DNA of 64,000 nt from CAZDKK01 sp964603725 (lineage in GTDB: Bacteria; Eisenbacteria; RBG-16-71-46; CAIMUX01; WJJG01). The notes under the pieces are model-generated. The model worked only from the letters and a program-made list of their open reading frames with translations, was not told the DNA's origin and did no database searches. Both the position numbers and the translations under genes were made by a program. The DNA lies in assembly GCA_964603725.1 (NCBI GenBank), contig CAZRWW010000020.1, forward strand, positions 1 to 64,000. Direction: 5' to 3'. Positions 41,447 through 50,192 of this stretch are shown here, piece by piece (the stretch's first letter is position 1; every line of letters starts with the position of its first letter).

Positions 41447-43401
41447 ATGCGACGCCTGCACTTGTACTCGAGAGCCTTTGTGATCGCCAGTGTCCTTGCG
41501 CTCGGACCTGCAGCCGCGACGACCTACCTGGTCAGGCCCGATGGAACGGGGCAATTCCCCACGATCCAGGAAGCCATCTGGGCTTGCGCCGGCGGGGACA
41601 CGGTTCAGTTGGCCGATGGGACATTCACCGGAATGCTCAACCGCAACATCGACTTCACCGGCCTGGCGATCGTGGTGGAGTCCGCGAGCGCGGACCCGGC
41701 CGCTTGCATCCTCGATTGCGAGGGGGCGGCCGGGGAGGTGCGGCGGGGATTCCTCTTCCATTGCGGGGAGGGGCCGGCTTCGGTCTTGCGCGGCGTCACG
41801 ATCCGCAACGGCCTGGCGTACGCCAGCTGAGGGTCGGAGGAAGGCGGCGCGGTCTGCTGCCGCAATGGATCCTCCCCGACGATCGCCAACTGCCTGTTTG
41901 TCGAGAACGAGGCCGTGGGGCCCGGTGACGCCGTCTACTGCCACACCGCCTCGCCCCACTTCATGAACTGCGGCTTCCGCTTCAATGGAATGACCTACAG
42001 CGAGGGGGCCGCACTGGCGTGCGACTCGCTTTCGTTTCCGGTCTGCCAGAGCTGCGTCTTCTCCGGAAACGTCGCGAGCGTCGGCGGAGCGGCCTATGCA
42101 ATGGAGACCAGCGGACCCAGCTTCATCGATTGCGAATTCTCAGAGAACACCGCTGCCTCTGCCGGCGGGGCGATCTATGTCTGGCGGGCAGCGCTGACGC
42201 TCGTCGGCTGCACCTTCAGCGGCAACTCCGCGACGCATCAGGGAGGCGCGCTCTGCGCCGGGTACAGCTCGCCAGAGATCCACGCCTGCCTCTTCGAGAA
42301 CAACACAACCTACTCCAGCGTTGTCAGCTGGGGCGGCGCGCTGTGCTTCAGGAACAGCTGCTCACCTCAGATCACAGACACGCGCTTCATCGGAAACACG
42401 GCCGGAGGTCCGACGACATTGGTCGCGGGCGGTGCCGTCTGCTTCGCGCACGGATGTGCTCCCGCCTTCCAGAGGTGCACATTCAGCGGCAACCGCCTTC
42501 CGGGTGGAGGGGAAGGGGGCGCGGTCAGCTCCAACATGTCTTCGACTGCCATGTTCGAGGAATGCCGATTCCATGACAATTCCGCACTCTTCTATGGCGG
42601 GGCCGTGTGTCACGGGAACAGCGCCGGGGTCCTCGAGTTCGTGGGCTGCGAGTTCTCCGGCCACAGCGCGGAGTGGGGCGGCGCCTTGGACCTGGTCGAT
42701 GGTGTGGCCGTCTCGAGCGCTGCACCCTGGTTGACAACGCAGGCCAGAATGGGGGCGGCATCGCTGTCGAGGGAAACTCCGCGTGCGAGCTCGTGAACAC
42801 GATCATCGCCTTCGGCAACCAGGGACCCGCAGTTTTGTGCGCTGGATCCTCAAACTGTACTCTGTCCTGCTGCGATCTTTACGGAAACGCGGGCGGCGAC
42901 TGGGTCGGCGCGATCGCCGGACAGCTTGGTGTGGACGGCAACATCTGCGCCGATCCCCTCTTCTGCGGCGCCCAGAACCCCGAGATGCCCTATTCCGTGA
43001 GCGCGATCTCGCCGTGCGCTCCCGATTACAATCCGGAGTGCGGCCTGATCGGCGCCTGTCCGGTCGGGTGCGGTCTTTCCGCGGTGCGTGCCGTGGAACC
43101 ATCCCAGCAGTCGCGGCTGAGCCTGGAGCTGATCGCCGTCGTGCCCAACCCGTTCATCGCGTCTGCGCGTATCGTCTATCGGCTCGGGGACCTGGTCGAT
43201 GGCACCGTCACGCTACGGGTCCACGACGTGGCCGGGCGGCTCGTGCGGTCGCTCTGCCCCGTGGCGCAGGATCCGGGCGATCACTCCCTGACCTGGGACG
43301 GGCGTGGGACGGACGGCTCGCCTGTGGTTGCCGGGACGTATTTCCTGGAGCTGGCCGCGGCCGATCGGCGGGTCGTGCGGAGGGTCATCATCACGCACTG
43401 A
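41447..43401 (+). pseudogene. Right-handed beta-helix protein gene broken by a stop and a frameshift
   Basis: ATG 41447 (CGGAGG upstream) starts a paralog of the 23-26 kb beta-helix genes: TTYLVRPDGTGQFPTIQEAI, signal peptide, rungs. TGA at 41828-41830 interrupts the frame after NGLAYAS; the same frame resumes with GSEEGGAVCCRNGSSPTIAN and continues to about 42711. There a one-base deletion moves coding to the next frame (LERCTLVDNAGQNGGGIAVE), which carries the conserved cap (SCCDLYGNAGGDWVGAIAGQ, CGLIGACPVGC) and the FlgD-like end (WDGRGTDGSPVVAGTYFLEL) to 43401. Two independent lesions make it a decayed gene, unless they are assembly errors. Confidence 0.8.
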
Positions 43402-43413
43402 GTCGCGAGGCTC

Positions 43414-43887
43414 TCATCCCCCCAGCATGAGCGTCACGATCGCCTCGAGCCCTGATACGTCCTCGGCCGTGAAGGCCGCGATCTTGTCGGAGTCCACGTC
43501 GAGGACGCCGGTGACGCGACCGTCCCGGTCGCGCAGCGGCACGACCACCTCGCTCTTCGACCGCGCGTCGCAGGCCACGTGACCCGGGAAGGCGTGCACG
43601 TCGGGGACGAGGATCGATTCGGCGCGGCGGACACAAGCCCAGCAGACGCCCTCGGGCCCCGGCAGCACGGCGCACGCCACGGGACCCTGATAGGGGCCGA
43701 CAATGAGCTGGCCGTCCAGGAGCCGGTAGAAGCCCGTCCAGAAGAAGTGCGGCATCTTGTGGTGGAGCACCGCCGCGACCGTGGCCATGCGCGCCACGGG
43801 GTCATCGGTCTTCAGGAGCAGCTCGCGGAGCTGTTCGCGGATGCGGGCGTAGCGCTGCGCGCGCTGTTCGGACGCCGGGGCCGGCAT
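43414..43887 (-). CDS. msrC: Free methionine-(R)-sulfoxide reductase (GAF domain)
   Basis: 157-residue GAF-domain enzyme that reduces free L-methionine-(R)-sulfoxide. HFFWTGFYRLLDGQLIVGPY, GPVACAVLP, GVCWACV and VPDVHAFPGHVACDARSKSE contain the conserved Cys residues (ACA, VCW and ACD positions), and GVLDVDSDKIAAF ends the fold. This pattern matches the fRMsr family (E. coli YebR) rather than sensory GAF domains. ATG 43887 follows GGGAGGATC. It is probably a repair enzyme; a partial duplicate lies at about 45.27-45.35 kb. Confidence 0.88.
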   Translation of the reverse strand: MPAPASEQRAQRYARIREQLRELLLKTDDPVARMATVAAVLHHKMPHFFWTGFYRLLDGQLIVGPYQGPVACAVLPGPEGVCWACVRRAESILVPDVHAFPGHVACDARSKSEVVVPLRDRDGRVTGVLDVDSDKIAAFTAEDVSGLEAIVTLMLGG

Positions 43888-43939
43888 GGCTGATCCTCCC
43901 TCGCAACGGATGCCGCATGGACACGGCTCGGCCCGCGAC

Positions 43940-45118
43940 TCAGCGCATGATCACGATCCGCCTCGCGCATCGCCCGTCCTCAGTCTTGAGATTCAAGTAG
44001 TACACCCCGCTGGAGACTCCCCTGGGTGTCCAACCCCGTTGATGGTGTCCGGGGGCCAGCCTCTCTCTTTCCAAGCCCTCTACCTGTGCCCCCGTCACGT
44101 CATGCAAGGACACCCGGACGTCTTGCCACGTGGCCAGGTGAATGCTGAACCTGAGCCTTGGCCCCATCGGGTTCCCCTCGACTGTCAAGCTGGCGTTGCC
44201 GGCGGGCACCTCCGGGCTGCGAACCTCGGATTCGGGGCAGCCGATCCACAGCGGGCCGATGAGCTCCGAGCACGGGCTATTCCAAGGCAGGCAGGGAGAG
44301 TCGCTCCACAGCATGTAATCCGCAGGATCGCCGACGAAGAGATGGGGAGGGTGCTGATGGCAGAGAAGAGGATTCTCAAAACTGCTCTCACCCTCAAAGA
44401 CGACTCCGAATCCGGGCAGTCGGGTCGAATCAAGGCAGCAACACGAGACCGTGAACAGCCCCCCCGAACTGATTCCAATGTCTCGGTCTTGGTTGCCCCA
44501 AACAATGCACCGGGTCAAGACCGGAGTCGCCCCACCCTTGGCCCATACTCCTCCCACTGGAGGCGATCCATCGGTTACGCTCAGATTTCCCGAAATCGTG
44601 CAATCCGTAATCAGCGGTGAAGCGTTGTACATGCAGGCAATGCCGCCGCCGTTCCCGTTGAGCAAACCGGCCGATCTGTTTCCTACAATCACACAGCGGG
44701 AGATGGTTGGTGACGAATTCACGATCGTCAGCGCGCCACCGTCTCCATCGCTGCGTAAGCCCGTCAGGGTGAAGCCTTCCAGGACTGAAGCACGACTCAA
44801 GCCAGCGCAAAACATGAAGCACGGTCCGTCACTGAGATCTCCATGCAGAACCGTGTGCGCGGCACCACTCTGCGACCGAATCACGAGGTTACGCTCAGCA
44901 AGCGTAATGCCGACGAAATCATACCCGGTGTAGATACCTTCCGCGACCAGCACGGTGTCGCCATCACTCGCCACTGCGATAGCCCCACGAAGCGTTGGGT
45001 ACTGAGACGTTGGGACTCTCAGCGTGGCTGCCCCGGAGGATGCAGGGACGAGGAATGGCAGCAGAAGCGCCAGGCGGCGTGCCAAGGACCAGCTATCTCG
45101 CGCGGGACGGTTGTGCAT
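43940..45118 (-). CDS. Secreted beta-helix repeat protein with FlgD-like C-terminus (divergent paralog)
   Basis: 392 residues from the ATG at 45118 (GGAGGGG upstream). A signal peptide (LALLLPFLVPASSGAA) precedes ATLRVPTSQYPTLRGAIAVA and DGDTVLVAEGIYTG, the same N-terminal cap as the other beta-helix proteins, and about six rungs (SPTISRCVIVGNRSAGLLNG). The cap module is shortened (TVSCCCLDSTRLPG, NPLLCHQHPPHLF, CSELIGPLWIGC). It ends in a FlgD-like domain with GVSSGVYYLNLKTEDGR. Codon composition looks slightly less GC-rich than its neighbours. Both flanks carry copies of the same 22-nt sequence. Confidence 0.85.
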   Translation of the reverse strand: MHNRPARDSWSLARRLALLLPFLVPASSGAATLRVPTSQYPTLRGAIAVASDGDTVLVAEGIYTGYDFVGITLAERNLVIRSQSGAAHTVLHGDLSDGPCFMFCAGLSRASVLEGFTLTGLRSDGDGGALTIVNSSPTISRCVIVGNRSAGLLNGNGGGIACMYNASPLITDCTISGNLSVTDGSPPVGGVWAKGGATPVLTRCIVWGNQDRDIGISSGGLFTVSCCCLDSTRLPGFGVVFEGESSFENPLLCHQHPPHLFVGDPADYMLWSDSPCLPWNSPCSELIGPLWIGCPESEVRSPEVPAGNASLTVEGNPMGPRLRFSIHLATWQDVRVSLHDVTGAQVEGLERERLAPGHHQRGWTPRGVSSGVYYLNLKTEDGRCARRIVIMR

Positions 45119-45273
45119 CACACCCCTCCGCGGCAGTGTCAGGAGCTGCGCGCGTGCGCGCATGCTGCGAGGGTCCGCACGGATGCAAGTCTAGCTCCTC
45201 GGATTGCGAACGGGAAGATCGAAGTCAGGTCTCCGGCAGGGTCGTGGGTGTCTATCGGATGAAGGTGCTTCTA

Positions 45274-45348
45274 GACCGCGCGTCGCAGGCCACACAGGCC
45301 ACGAGGGCGTGGGCGTCGGGGCTCCCGCATGGACACGGCTCGGCCCGC
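45274..45348 (-). pseudogene. Partial duplicate of the msrC region
   Basis: Two blocks of the msrC locus recur here. GACCGCGCGTCGCAGGCCAC is at 45274-45293 (original at 43559-43578), and a 22-nt block beginning GCATGGACACGGCTCGGCC is at 45327-45348 (original at 43915-43936, just upstream of msrC). Read on the minus strand the first block encodes VACDARSRS, like msrC VACDARSKS. The intervening 336 nt of the original are reduced to 33 nt, so this is a deleted copy. Confidence 0.7.
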
Positions 45349-45410
45349 CGGGTCCAGTCGCGAAGCGGGCGATCGGACCCAGCGGGCCGGAGGAGGATAG
45401 CCGTTCTCGA

Positions 45411-46037
45411 TCAGCGTGTGAACTGAGCCTTGATCGCACCCCAGGTGCAACTGCTCACCGGCGCCATGCCGCAGGCGCAGTCGGGTAACACGCCCGAGAG
45501 CTCGCCGGTAACCATGTTCGGGCCTGCCTTGAGCGCCAGGAGCTCGTTGGGCGCAGCGACCGCCACCGGGGGCCAGTTGGAATAGAAGCAGAAGGTCGCT
45601 TCGCCCACCGGACCGGGCTCGCACTCGCCCTGCGCCACCGGCTCGAGCTTGATCAGCGGCAGGCCGATCCCCAGCGACGGATCGCCGGCGCAGGACCACT
45701 CCGCCTGGTAGAAGACCAGGCACACCTCGCCCTGGCCGCCCTCGCCCGTCGAGACCCCCGCCGGGTCCTGGGCCGCGAACGGAAACTCCTCGCACACGCA
45801 CGGGCACGCTTCCAGGCCGAGCAGCAGATCGAGGTGGCTCAGGCCGTGCCGGCCCGTGTTCCAGCTCACCTCCACGCAGTACTTCCACGCCCCCAGGGCG
45901 GGATGGTCCGGATTCGCCACGGCGCTGCACTCGCCCACGAGGTAGCTCTGGTCCGCGCTCGCCAGCGGCAGGCTCAGCGCGATTGCCAGTGACATCATGC
46001 CAATCGTCAGCAGCTCTCTCGTCCAACGGTGAGGCAT
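45411..46037 (-). CDS. Secreted protein of unknown function
   Basis: 208 residues from ATG 46037 (AAAGGAGGAATCG upstream) with a signal peptide (IGMMSLAIALSLPLASA). The mature part looks like a beta-sandwich: VEVSWNTGRHGLSHLDLLLG, EACPCVCEEFPF, CLVFYQAEWSCAGDPSLG, LIKLEPVAQ and ATFCFYSNWPPV, with about ten cysteines. The layout resembles proteins with a Cys-rich C-terminal motif (CACGMAPVSSCTWGAIK). I do not recognise a named family. An upstream sigma-70-like promoter and a palindrome suggest regulated expression. Confidence 0.7.
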   Translation of the reverse strand: MPHRWTRELLTIGMMSLAIALSLPLASADQSYLVGECSAVANPDHPALGAWKYCVEVSWNTGRHGLSHLDLLLGLEACPCVCEEFPFAAQDPAGVSTGEGGQGEVCLVFYQAEWSCAGDPSLGIGLPLIKLEPVAQGECEPGPVGEATFCFYSNWPPVAVAAPNELLALKAGPNMVTGELSGVLPDCACGMAPVSSCTWGAIKAQFTR

Positions 46038-46201
46038 CGATTCCTCCTTTAGGGGCGCATCGCGCCCTGTTGCGACGCCGCGGCGCCGCTCGGTAGTGAT
46101 CCAGATCAGGGAGCTCAGGGACTTGATTCGACCCCGCAACGGCCGCCCACATTCACATCCGACACCCGTCCCACCCGGCTCATTGCGTTCGCAAGGAGAG
46201 A

Positions 46202-46231
46202 ATCATATCACAGTCGTGAGTGTGGAATCAA
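46202..46231 (-). promoter_or_regulatory. Sigma-70-like promoter with extended -10
   Basis: On the minus strand TTGATT (46231-46226) is followed after 18 nt by TATGAT (46207-46202), and TGA just before gives an extended -10. It lies about 165 nt upstream of the secreted-protein ATG at 46037, in one of the few AT-rich stretches of the window. Confidence 0.5.
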
Positions 46232-46298
46232 CGGTGATCATCGCTGGGTGATGCGAATGATCGAGGAAGCAGCACATCGATTGCTCGCGGCCATCGCT

Positions 46299-46322
46299 TG
46301 TGTACAACTCATGTTATACACA
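46299..46322. promoter_or_regulatory. Palindromic operator-like site
   Basis: Arms TGTGTACAAC (46299-46308) and GTTATACACA (46313-46322) form an inverted repeat with one mismatch around a 4-nt centre. It lies about 70 nt upstream of the -35 of the predicted promoter, where an activator or repressor dimer could bind. The rest of 46038-46413 shows no coding potential. Confidence 0.5.
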
Positions 46323-46413
46323 CTTGGCTCAGAGCATGCAGACACGTGTGGCTGGTTTCAGCCACCTCGACGCCGTCAGTGCGCGGGCGTGCGGGACCGC
46401 GGCTCAGGGTGCG

Positions 46414-47607
46414 CTACGCCGCTTCCTGGCTCACCTGCAGCGTCGGCCCATCGGCGGTCACGTTGGGCGTGAGGAACCTCCAGCCGGCCGGGTCGCGCAC
46501 CAGGAATCGCACGCTTTCACGCGCCCAGGCCCCGTCGGGCGCGCGCAGCGTCACGACGAGCGGGATCCCGCCGCGGCGGCAAAGCTGCAGGAAGGTCGCC
46601 ACCTCGCGGGACGGCTCGACATCGACCACGACCGACTCCGGGTGCCAGCGCTCGAGCGCTTCCTGGGCCCGCGCCGGCCCGGCACCAGGGGGCACGATGA
46701 TGTGCAGGATGCGCTGGCCGTCGCCGAGATCGTGGGTCGGCACGCCCGTGACGTAGAGCACCTGAAACCCGTCGGCGGCTTGCGCGGTGGCCAGGAGCGC
46801 GGCCAGCAGGCTCTTGCCCGCGCCGGTCGGACCGAAGATCCCGACGGCGGTCGCGCCGCACAGCATTGTCTCCAGCGCCTCACGATCGGGTATGTGCTTC
46901 TCGACCACCGGCGTGGGATAGGGGCGCACGATCCGATAGCCTTCTTCGCCCCACGAAAGGAAGAGACGCCGGCCGCCCTCGGACAACCACTCGTTGCGGG
47001 GCGGGCCCTCGATCGCGCGGCCCAAGACGCGCCCGGGGTCCGGCGTCAGGGAAGCATCGAGCTGCTGGGCGGCGCCGTCCGCGCCGACGCCCATGAGGGG
47101 AAAGCCCGCCAGGTGCGCAAGGCTGCGCCCCGGCGCCTGCAGCAACCAGCCGCAGGCCGTGCCCGCGGCGCCGGGCGTGGTCGAGGCGGCCTGCGCGGTG
47201 ATCGCGGCGAAGGTGCGCCTGAGCTCGTCGGCCGCCTCCAGGCTGGCGGCGACCTTGCGCTCGCCCTGGCCCGATTCGTCCATGAGCCGCGCGGTCTCGA
47301 GCAGCAGGTTCTCGGTGCCGAGGTCGATCTCCTCGGACGGCGGCACGGGCTCGGCCACGAAGTGGAACTCGCCCTCGGTCCACTTGAGCATGTCCATCGC
47401 CGCCGCCTGCCCGTTGGTCAGATCGGGCCCGGCGGCGGAGACGATCTGCCCCTCCAGCACGTGCAGCTCGCCGCGCTTCTCGCCGCTCGAGAGATGCAGC
47501 ACGCCGGTCTTGCGCCCCAGTAGGAGGAACTGCCCGAGCTCGAAGGGCGAGGCGAACTGCAGGCGTCCCGCCAGGCCGGCGCCGCGCGGCAACTCGTGCG
47601 AGTTCAC
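46414..47607 (-). CDS. DUF4388 (PATAN) protein with a PilT-like P-loop domain
   Basis: 397 residues from GTG 47607 (GGAGGAGCCT upstream). N-terminal DUF4388 domain at about residues 10-115 (LGQFLLLGRKTGVLHLSSGE, GELHVLEGQIVSA, MDMLKWTEGEFHFV), found in signalling and motility proteins. The C-terminal part has a Walker A GIFGPTGAGKSLLAALLA at about 250-268 and QVLYVTGVPTHDLGDGQRIL, resembling a PilT/VirB11 ATPase core, but the Walker B and His-box motifs are weak. It is directly downstream of pilT (105 nt), so it may modulate pilus retraction or be a degenerate PilU-like subunit. Confidence 0.75.
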   Translation of the reverse strand: MNSHELPRGAGLAGRLQFASPFELGQFLLLGRKTGVLHLSSGEKRGELHVLEGQIVSAAGPDLTNGQAAAMDMLKWTEGEFHFVAEPVPPSEEIDLGTENLLLETARLMDESGQGERKVAASLEAADELRRTFAAITAQAASTTPGAAGTACGWLLQAPGRSLAHLAGFPLMGVGADGAAQQLDASLTPDPGRVLGRAIEGPPRNEWLSEGGRRLFLSWGEEGYRIVRPYPTPVVEKHIPDREALETMLCGATAVGIFGPTGAGKSLLAALLATAQAADGFQVLYVTGVPTHDLGDGQRILHIIVPPGAGPARAQEALERWHPESVVVDVEPSREVATFLQLCRRGGIPLVVTLRAPDGAWARESVRFLVRDPAGWRFLTPNVTADGPTLQVSQEAA

Positions 47608-47712
47608 AGGCTCCTCCTGGACACCATCCGGTCGTCTCGCGCTCCTCGCGCTGAGCCTTGTCCGGCCTCCGCCACGGCATCCCGCCGCGCCAGACCGTCA
47701 CAGGCGCCTGAC

Positions 47713-48786
47713 CTAGGCCGCCATCTGCCCCGGCGCGCTGTGATCATCAAAGCGATCCCGGTGAGACGCGTGCCGCTGGGCCTCGAGCGCGTCGATGACG
47801 CCAGTGCGCAGCAGCTCGGCGATCGAGTCGTCCATGAGTTGCATGCCCAGCTTGCGCCCGGTCTGCATGGCCGTGGGGATCTGAAACGTCTTGCACTCGC
47901 GGATCATCGCCCGCACCGGCGGCGTGCCGACCAGCACCTCGAGGGCGGCGATGCGCCCCTTGCCGTCCTTGCGCTTCAGCAGGCGCTGGGCGACGACGCC
48001 CTGCAGCGACTCCGAGAGCATGGTGCGGATCTGGGCCTGGCTGCCCGCCTCGAAGACGTTGATCAGCCGGTCGATCGTGCCGGCCGCCGAGGCGGTGTGC
48101 AGCGTGCCGAACACGAGCTGGCCCGTCTCGGCCGCCGTGATCGCGAGCGAGATCGTCTCCAGATCGCGCATCTCGCCCACCAGGATGATGTTCGGGTCCT
48201 CTCGCAGCGCCGACCTGAGGGCCGTGTCGAAGCTCTTGGTGTGGCGCCGCACTTCGCGCTGGTTGATCAGCGAGAGCTTGTTGTCGTGCACGTACTCGAT
48301 CGGGTCCTCGATCGTGATGATGTGCTTGCGCTTGGTGCGATTGATGTGATCGATCAGAGCCGCCTGGGTGGTCGACTTGCCGCTCCCGGGGGGGCCGGTC
48401 ACGACGACCAGGCCCTTGGTGACGTTGGCGAAGTTGCGCACGGCCTCGGGCAAGCCGAGCTGGTCCGCGGTGAAGATCTTGGTCGGCAGGATGCGAAAGG
48501 CGCCGGCAATGCCGCGCCGCTGGCGGAACACGTTGCAGCGCACCCGCAGGACGCCGGGCACTTCGTAGCCGAAGTCCGCTTCGCCCTGCGATTCGAAGAC
48601 CGCCCAGTCCTCGGAGGCCATCATCTCGCGCAGGAGATCGGTGAGGGTCTCCTCCGAGAGCGCGTCGTACTCGACGGCCTGGATCTCGCCGTCCACGCGC
48701 AGCATCGGCGACGAACCGGTCGTGAGGTGAAGGTCGGATGCGCCCCGATCCCGCACCAGCTTGAAGATCGCATCGATACGCGCCAA
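47713..48786 (-). CDS. pilT: Type IV pilus twitching motility ATPase PilT
   Basis: 357 residues, the usual length. PilT core: DAIFKLVRDRGASDLHLTTG at the N-terminus, Walker A VVVTGPPGSGKSTTQAALID at about residues 128-147, ITIEDPIEYVH (Asp box), LREDPNIILVGEMRDLETI (Walker B), TGQLVFGTLHTASAAGTIDR (His box). The start is TTG at 48786, with GGGGAGG 5 nt upstream; no ATG fits. PilT drives pilus retraction. No other pilus genes are visible in the window besides the DUF4388/ATPase gene. Confidence 0.95.
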   Translation of the reverse strand: MARIDAIFKLVRDRGASDLHLTTGSSPMLRVDGEIQAVEYDALSEETLTDLLREMMASEDWAVFESQGEADFGYEVPGVLRVRCNVFRQRRGIAGAFRILPTKIFTADQLGLPEAVRNFANVTKGLVVVTGPPGSGKSTTQAALIDHINRTKRKHIITIEDPIEYVHDNKLSLINQREVRRHTKSFDTALRSALREDPNIILVGEMRDLETISLAITAAETGQLVFGTLHTASAAGTIDRLINVFEAGSQAQIRTMLSESLQGVVAQRLLKRKDGKGRIAALEVLVGTPPVRAMIRECKTFQIPTAMQTGRKLGMQLMDDSIAELLRTGVIDALEAQRHASHRDRFDDHSAPGQMAA

Positions 48787-48935
48787 GAATGCCTCCCCGC
48801 GGCAGCGGCCCGGCCGCCAAGTTGTGGTCTACCAGTAGGATCGACTCAGCGGATGGCCAACTTGAGGGGCCGGCGGAGGCGGCCGGCGCCCGTTCTGGAG
48901 CGGCAACTCATTGGAAATACTACGATTGCCGGAGA

Positions 48936-50192
48936 TCACCAGGAGTTCGCGAGGCGGGACGACTCCGCGCCGAAGGCGAGCGCCAGACCCAGACCGCGCG
49001 CGTCGAAGGGATTGAGCGTGCCCGACGTTCGCGCCGCCAGGTCCACGGCCACGGGGCCGAAGGCGCAGCCGACGCTCGCCCCCAGCCGCGTGCCCTGCAC
49101 GCCGCCCGCCCCTCCGGCCAGGCGCAGGGCCAGCCAGGGCCGCGGCATCCAGGCGGCGCCGAGCGACAGGCCCAGGCTCCCGCGTCCGAGCGGCCCGGTG
49201 CGCAGCGGGGCATCGAGGGCGGCGCAGGTCGCGGCCCGGCGGGTCAGCCGGCCGGCGCCGAGCACCACGGTCGCGGGCAGACTGGCCGCGAACGCGCCGG
49301 TCCGGGCGATCACCGTGCCCGTCTGCACGAGATCCTCCTCGAGATCGCCCAGGTTCATCTGCGGCACCGTGAAGAAGTCGGTGCGCTCGCGGACGCCGCG
49401 ATTCCAGTGGATCCGCCCGATGAGGTCTCTGGCCGCCAGCGAGGCCACCCACTCGCGGCCGAGGTACCCCGAGACGCCCAGGTCGAGTCCGTAGCCCCAG
49501 CCGCCCGTGGCCTGGCGGGTCTTGAGCGTTCCGCTGCCGGAGATCGTCTCGGCGGTGGTCGTCACGCCCCCGGCGGCCTCACGCACCTCGGCGTGGCCCC
49601 AGCCGCGCAGGAGCTTCACCGATGCGCCCGCGTGCACGTGCTCGAGCGGCAGCGCGGTCGCGCGCGCCACCCCCGCGAGCGGACGCGCGCCGGAGAGCCG
49701 GAACTCGGTGAAGGCGAGCCCGCCCCCCTCGGCGTCACGCAGCGCGAAGGTCTCGCCGATGGTGTTGCCCTGCAGCATCAAGCGCAGCAGCTCCTTCGGC
49801 ACGCGTAGGCGCGACAGCACGCGCGTCTCCGCGCAGGCGGCCAGGCCGTTCCAGGTGACGCCCAGCACCGCCGCGCTGCCGGACCCGGCCATCGTGACGT
49901 GGTCCGATCTGACCTTGGCGAGAATCTCTTCCTTGTCTTCTTCGTTCCAGTAGGCGCCGTTGAAGCGGTTGTACTCGGCCAGCGAGTAGGCGTTGTTCCC
50001 CAGGGCGGCGTCGATCGCCAGCCCTTCGATGCCGTCGCGCGGCAGCAGGCTCAGGTTGGCCGGGTTGTACGCGAGGGCCCGGGAACCGGCGCTGACGGCG
50101 GCGAAGGCCGGATCTCGGTCGGCTAGCTGCACGTCCGCGCGGGGAACCGTCCCGATCAGGAACGCCGCGCTCAGAACGGCCGCCCACTTCAT
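48936..50192 (-). CDS. Outer-membrane beta-barrel protein (PorV/DUF5723-like)
   Basis: 418 residues from ATG 50192, which overlaps the preceding gene's stop (ATGA). Signal peptide (VLSAAFLIGTVPRADV) then FAAVSAGSRALAYNPANLSL, the N-terminal motif of conjugative/PorV-like outer-membrane proteins, and many alternating beta strands with Gly-rich turns up to FGAESSRLANSW. It is the downstream half of a coupled pair with a large lipoprotein, perhaps a two-part envelope complex. The family has no agreed function. Confidence 0.7.
   Translation of the reverse strand: MKWAAVLSAAFLIGTVPRADVQLADRDPAFAAVSAGSRALAYNPANLSLLPRDGIEGLAIDAALGNNAYSLAEYNRFNGAYWNEEDKEEILAKVRSDHVTMAGSGSAAVLGVTWNGLAACAETRVLSRLRVPKELLRLMLQGNTIGETFALRDAEGGGLAFTEFRLSGARPLAGVARATALPLEHVHAGASVKLLRGWGHAEVREAAGGVTTTAETISGSGTLKTRQATGGWGYGLDLGVSGYLGREWVASLAARDLIGRIHWNRGVRERTDFFTVPQMNLGDLEEDLVQTGTVIARTGAFAASLPATVVLGAGRLTRRAATCAALDAPLRTGPLGRGSLGLSLGAAWMPRPWLALRLAGGAGGVQGTRLGASVGCAFGPVAVDLAARTSGTLNPFDARGLGLALAFGAESSRLANSW

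Noticed and set aside
41828..41830. Possible selenocysteine or readthrough at the in-frame TGA
   Set aside because: A second lesion (frameshift at about 42711) in the same gene and no obvious stem-loop after the TGA make decay the simpler explanation.
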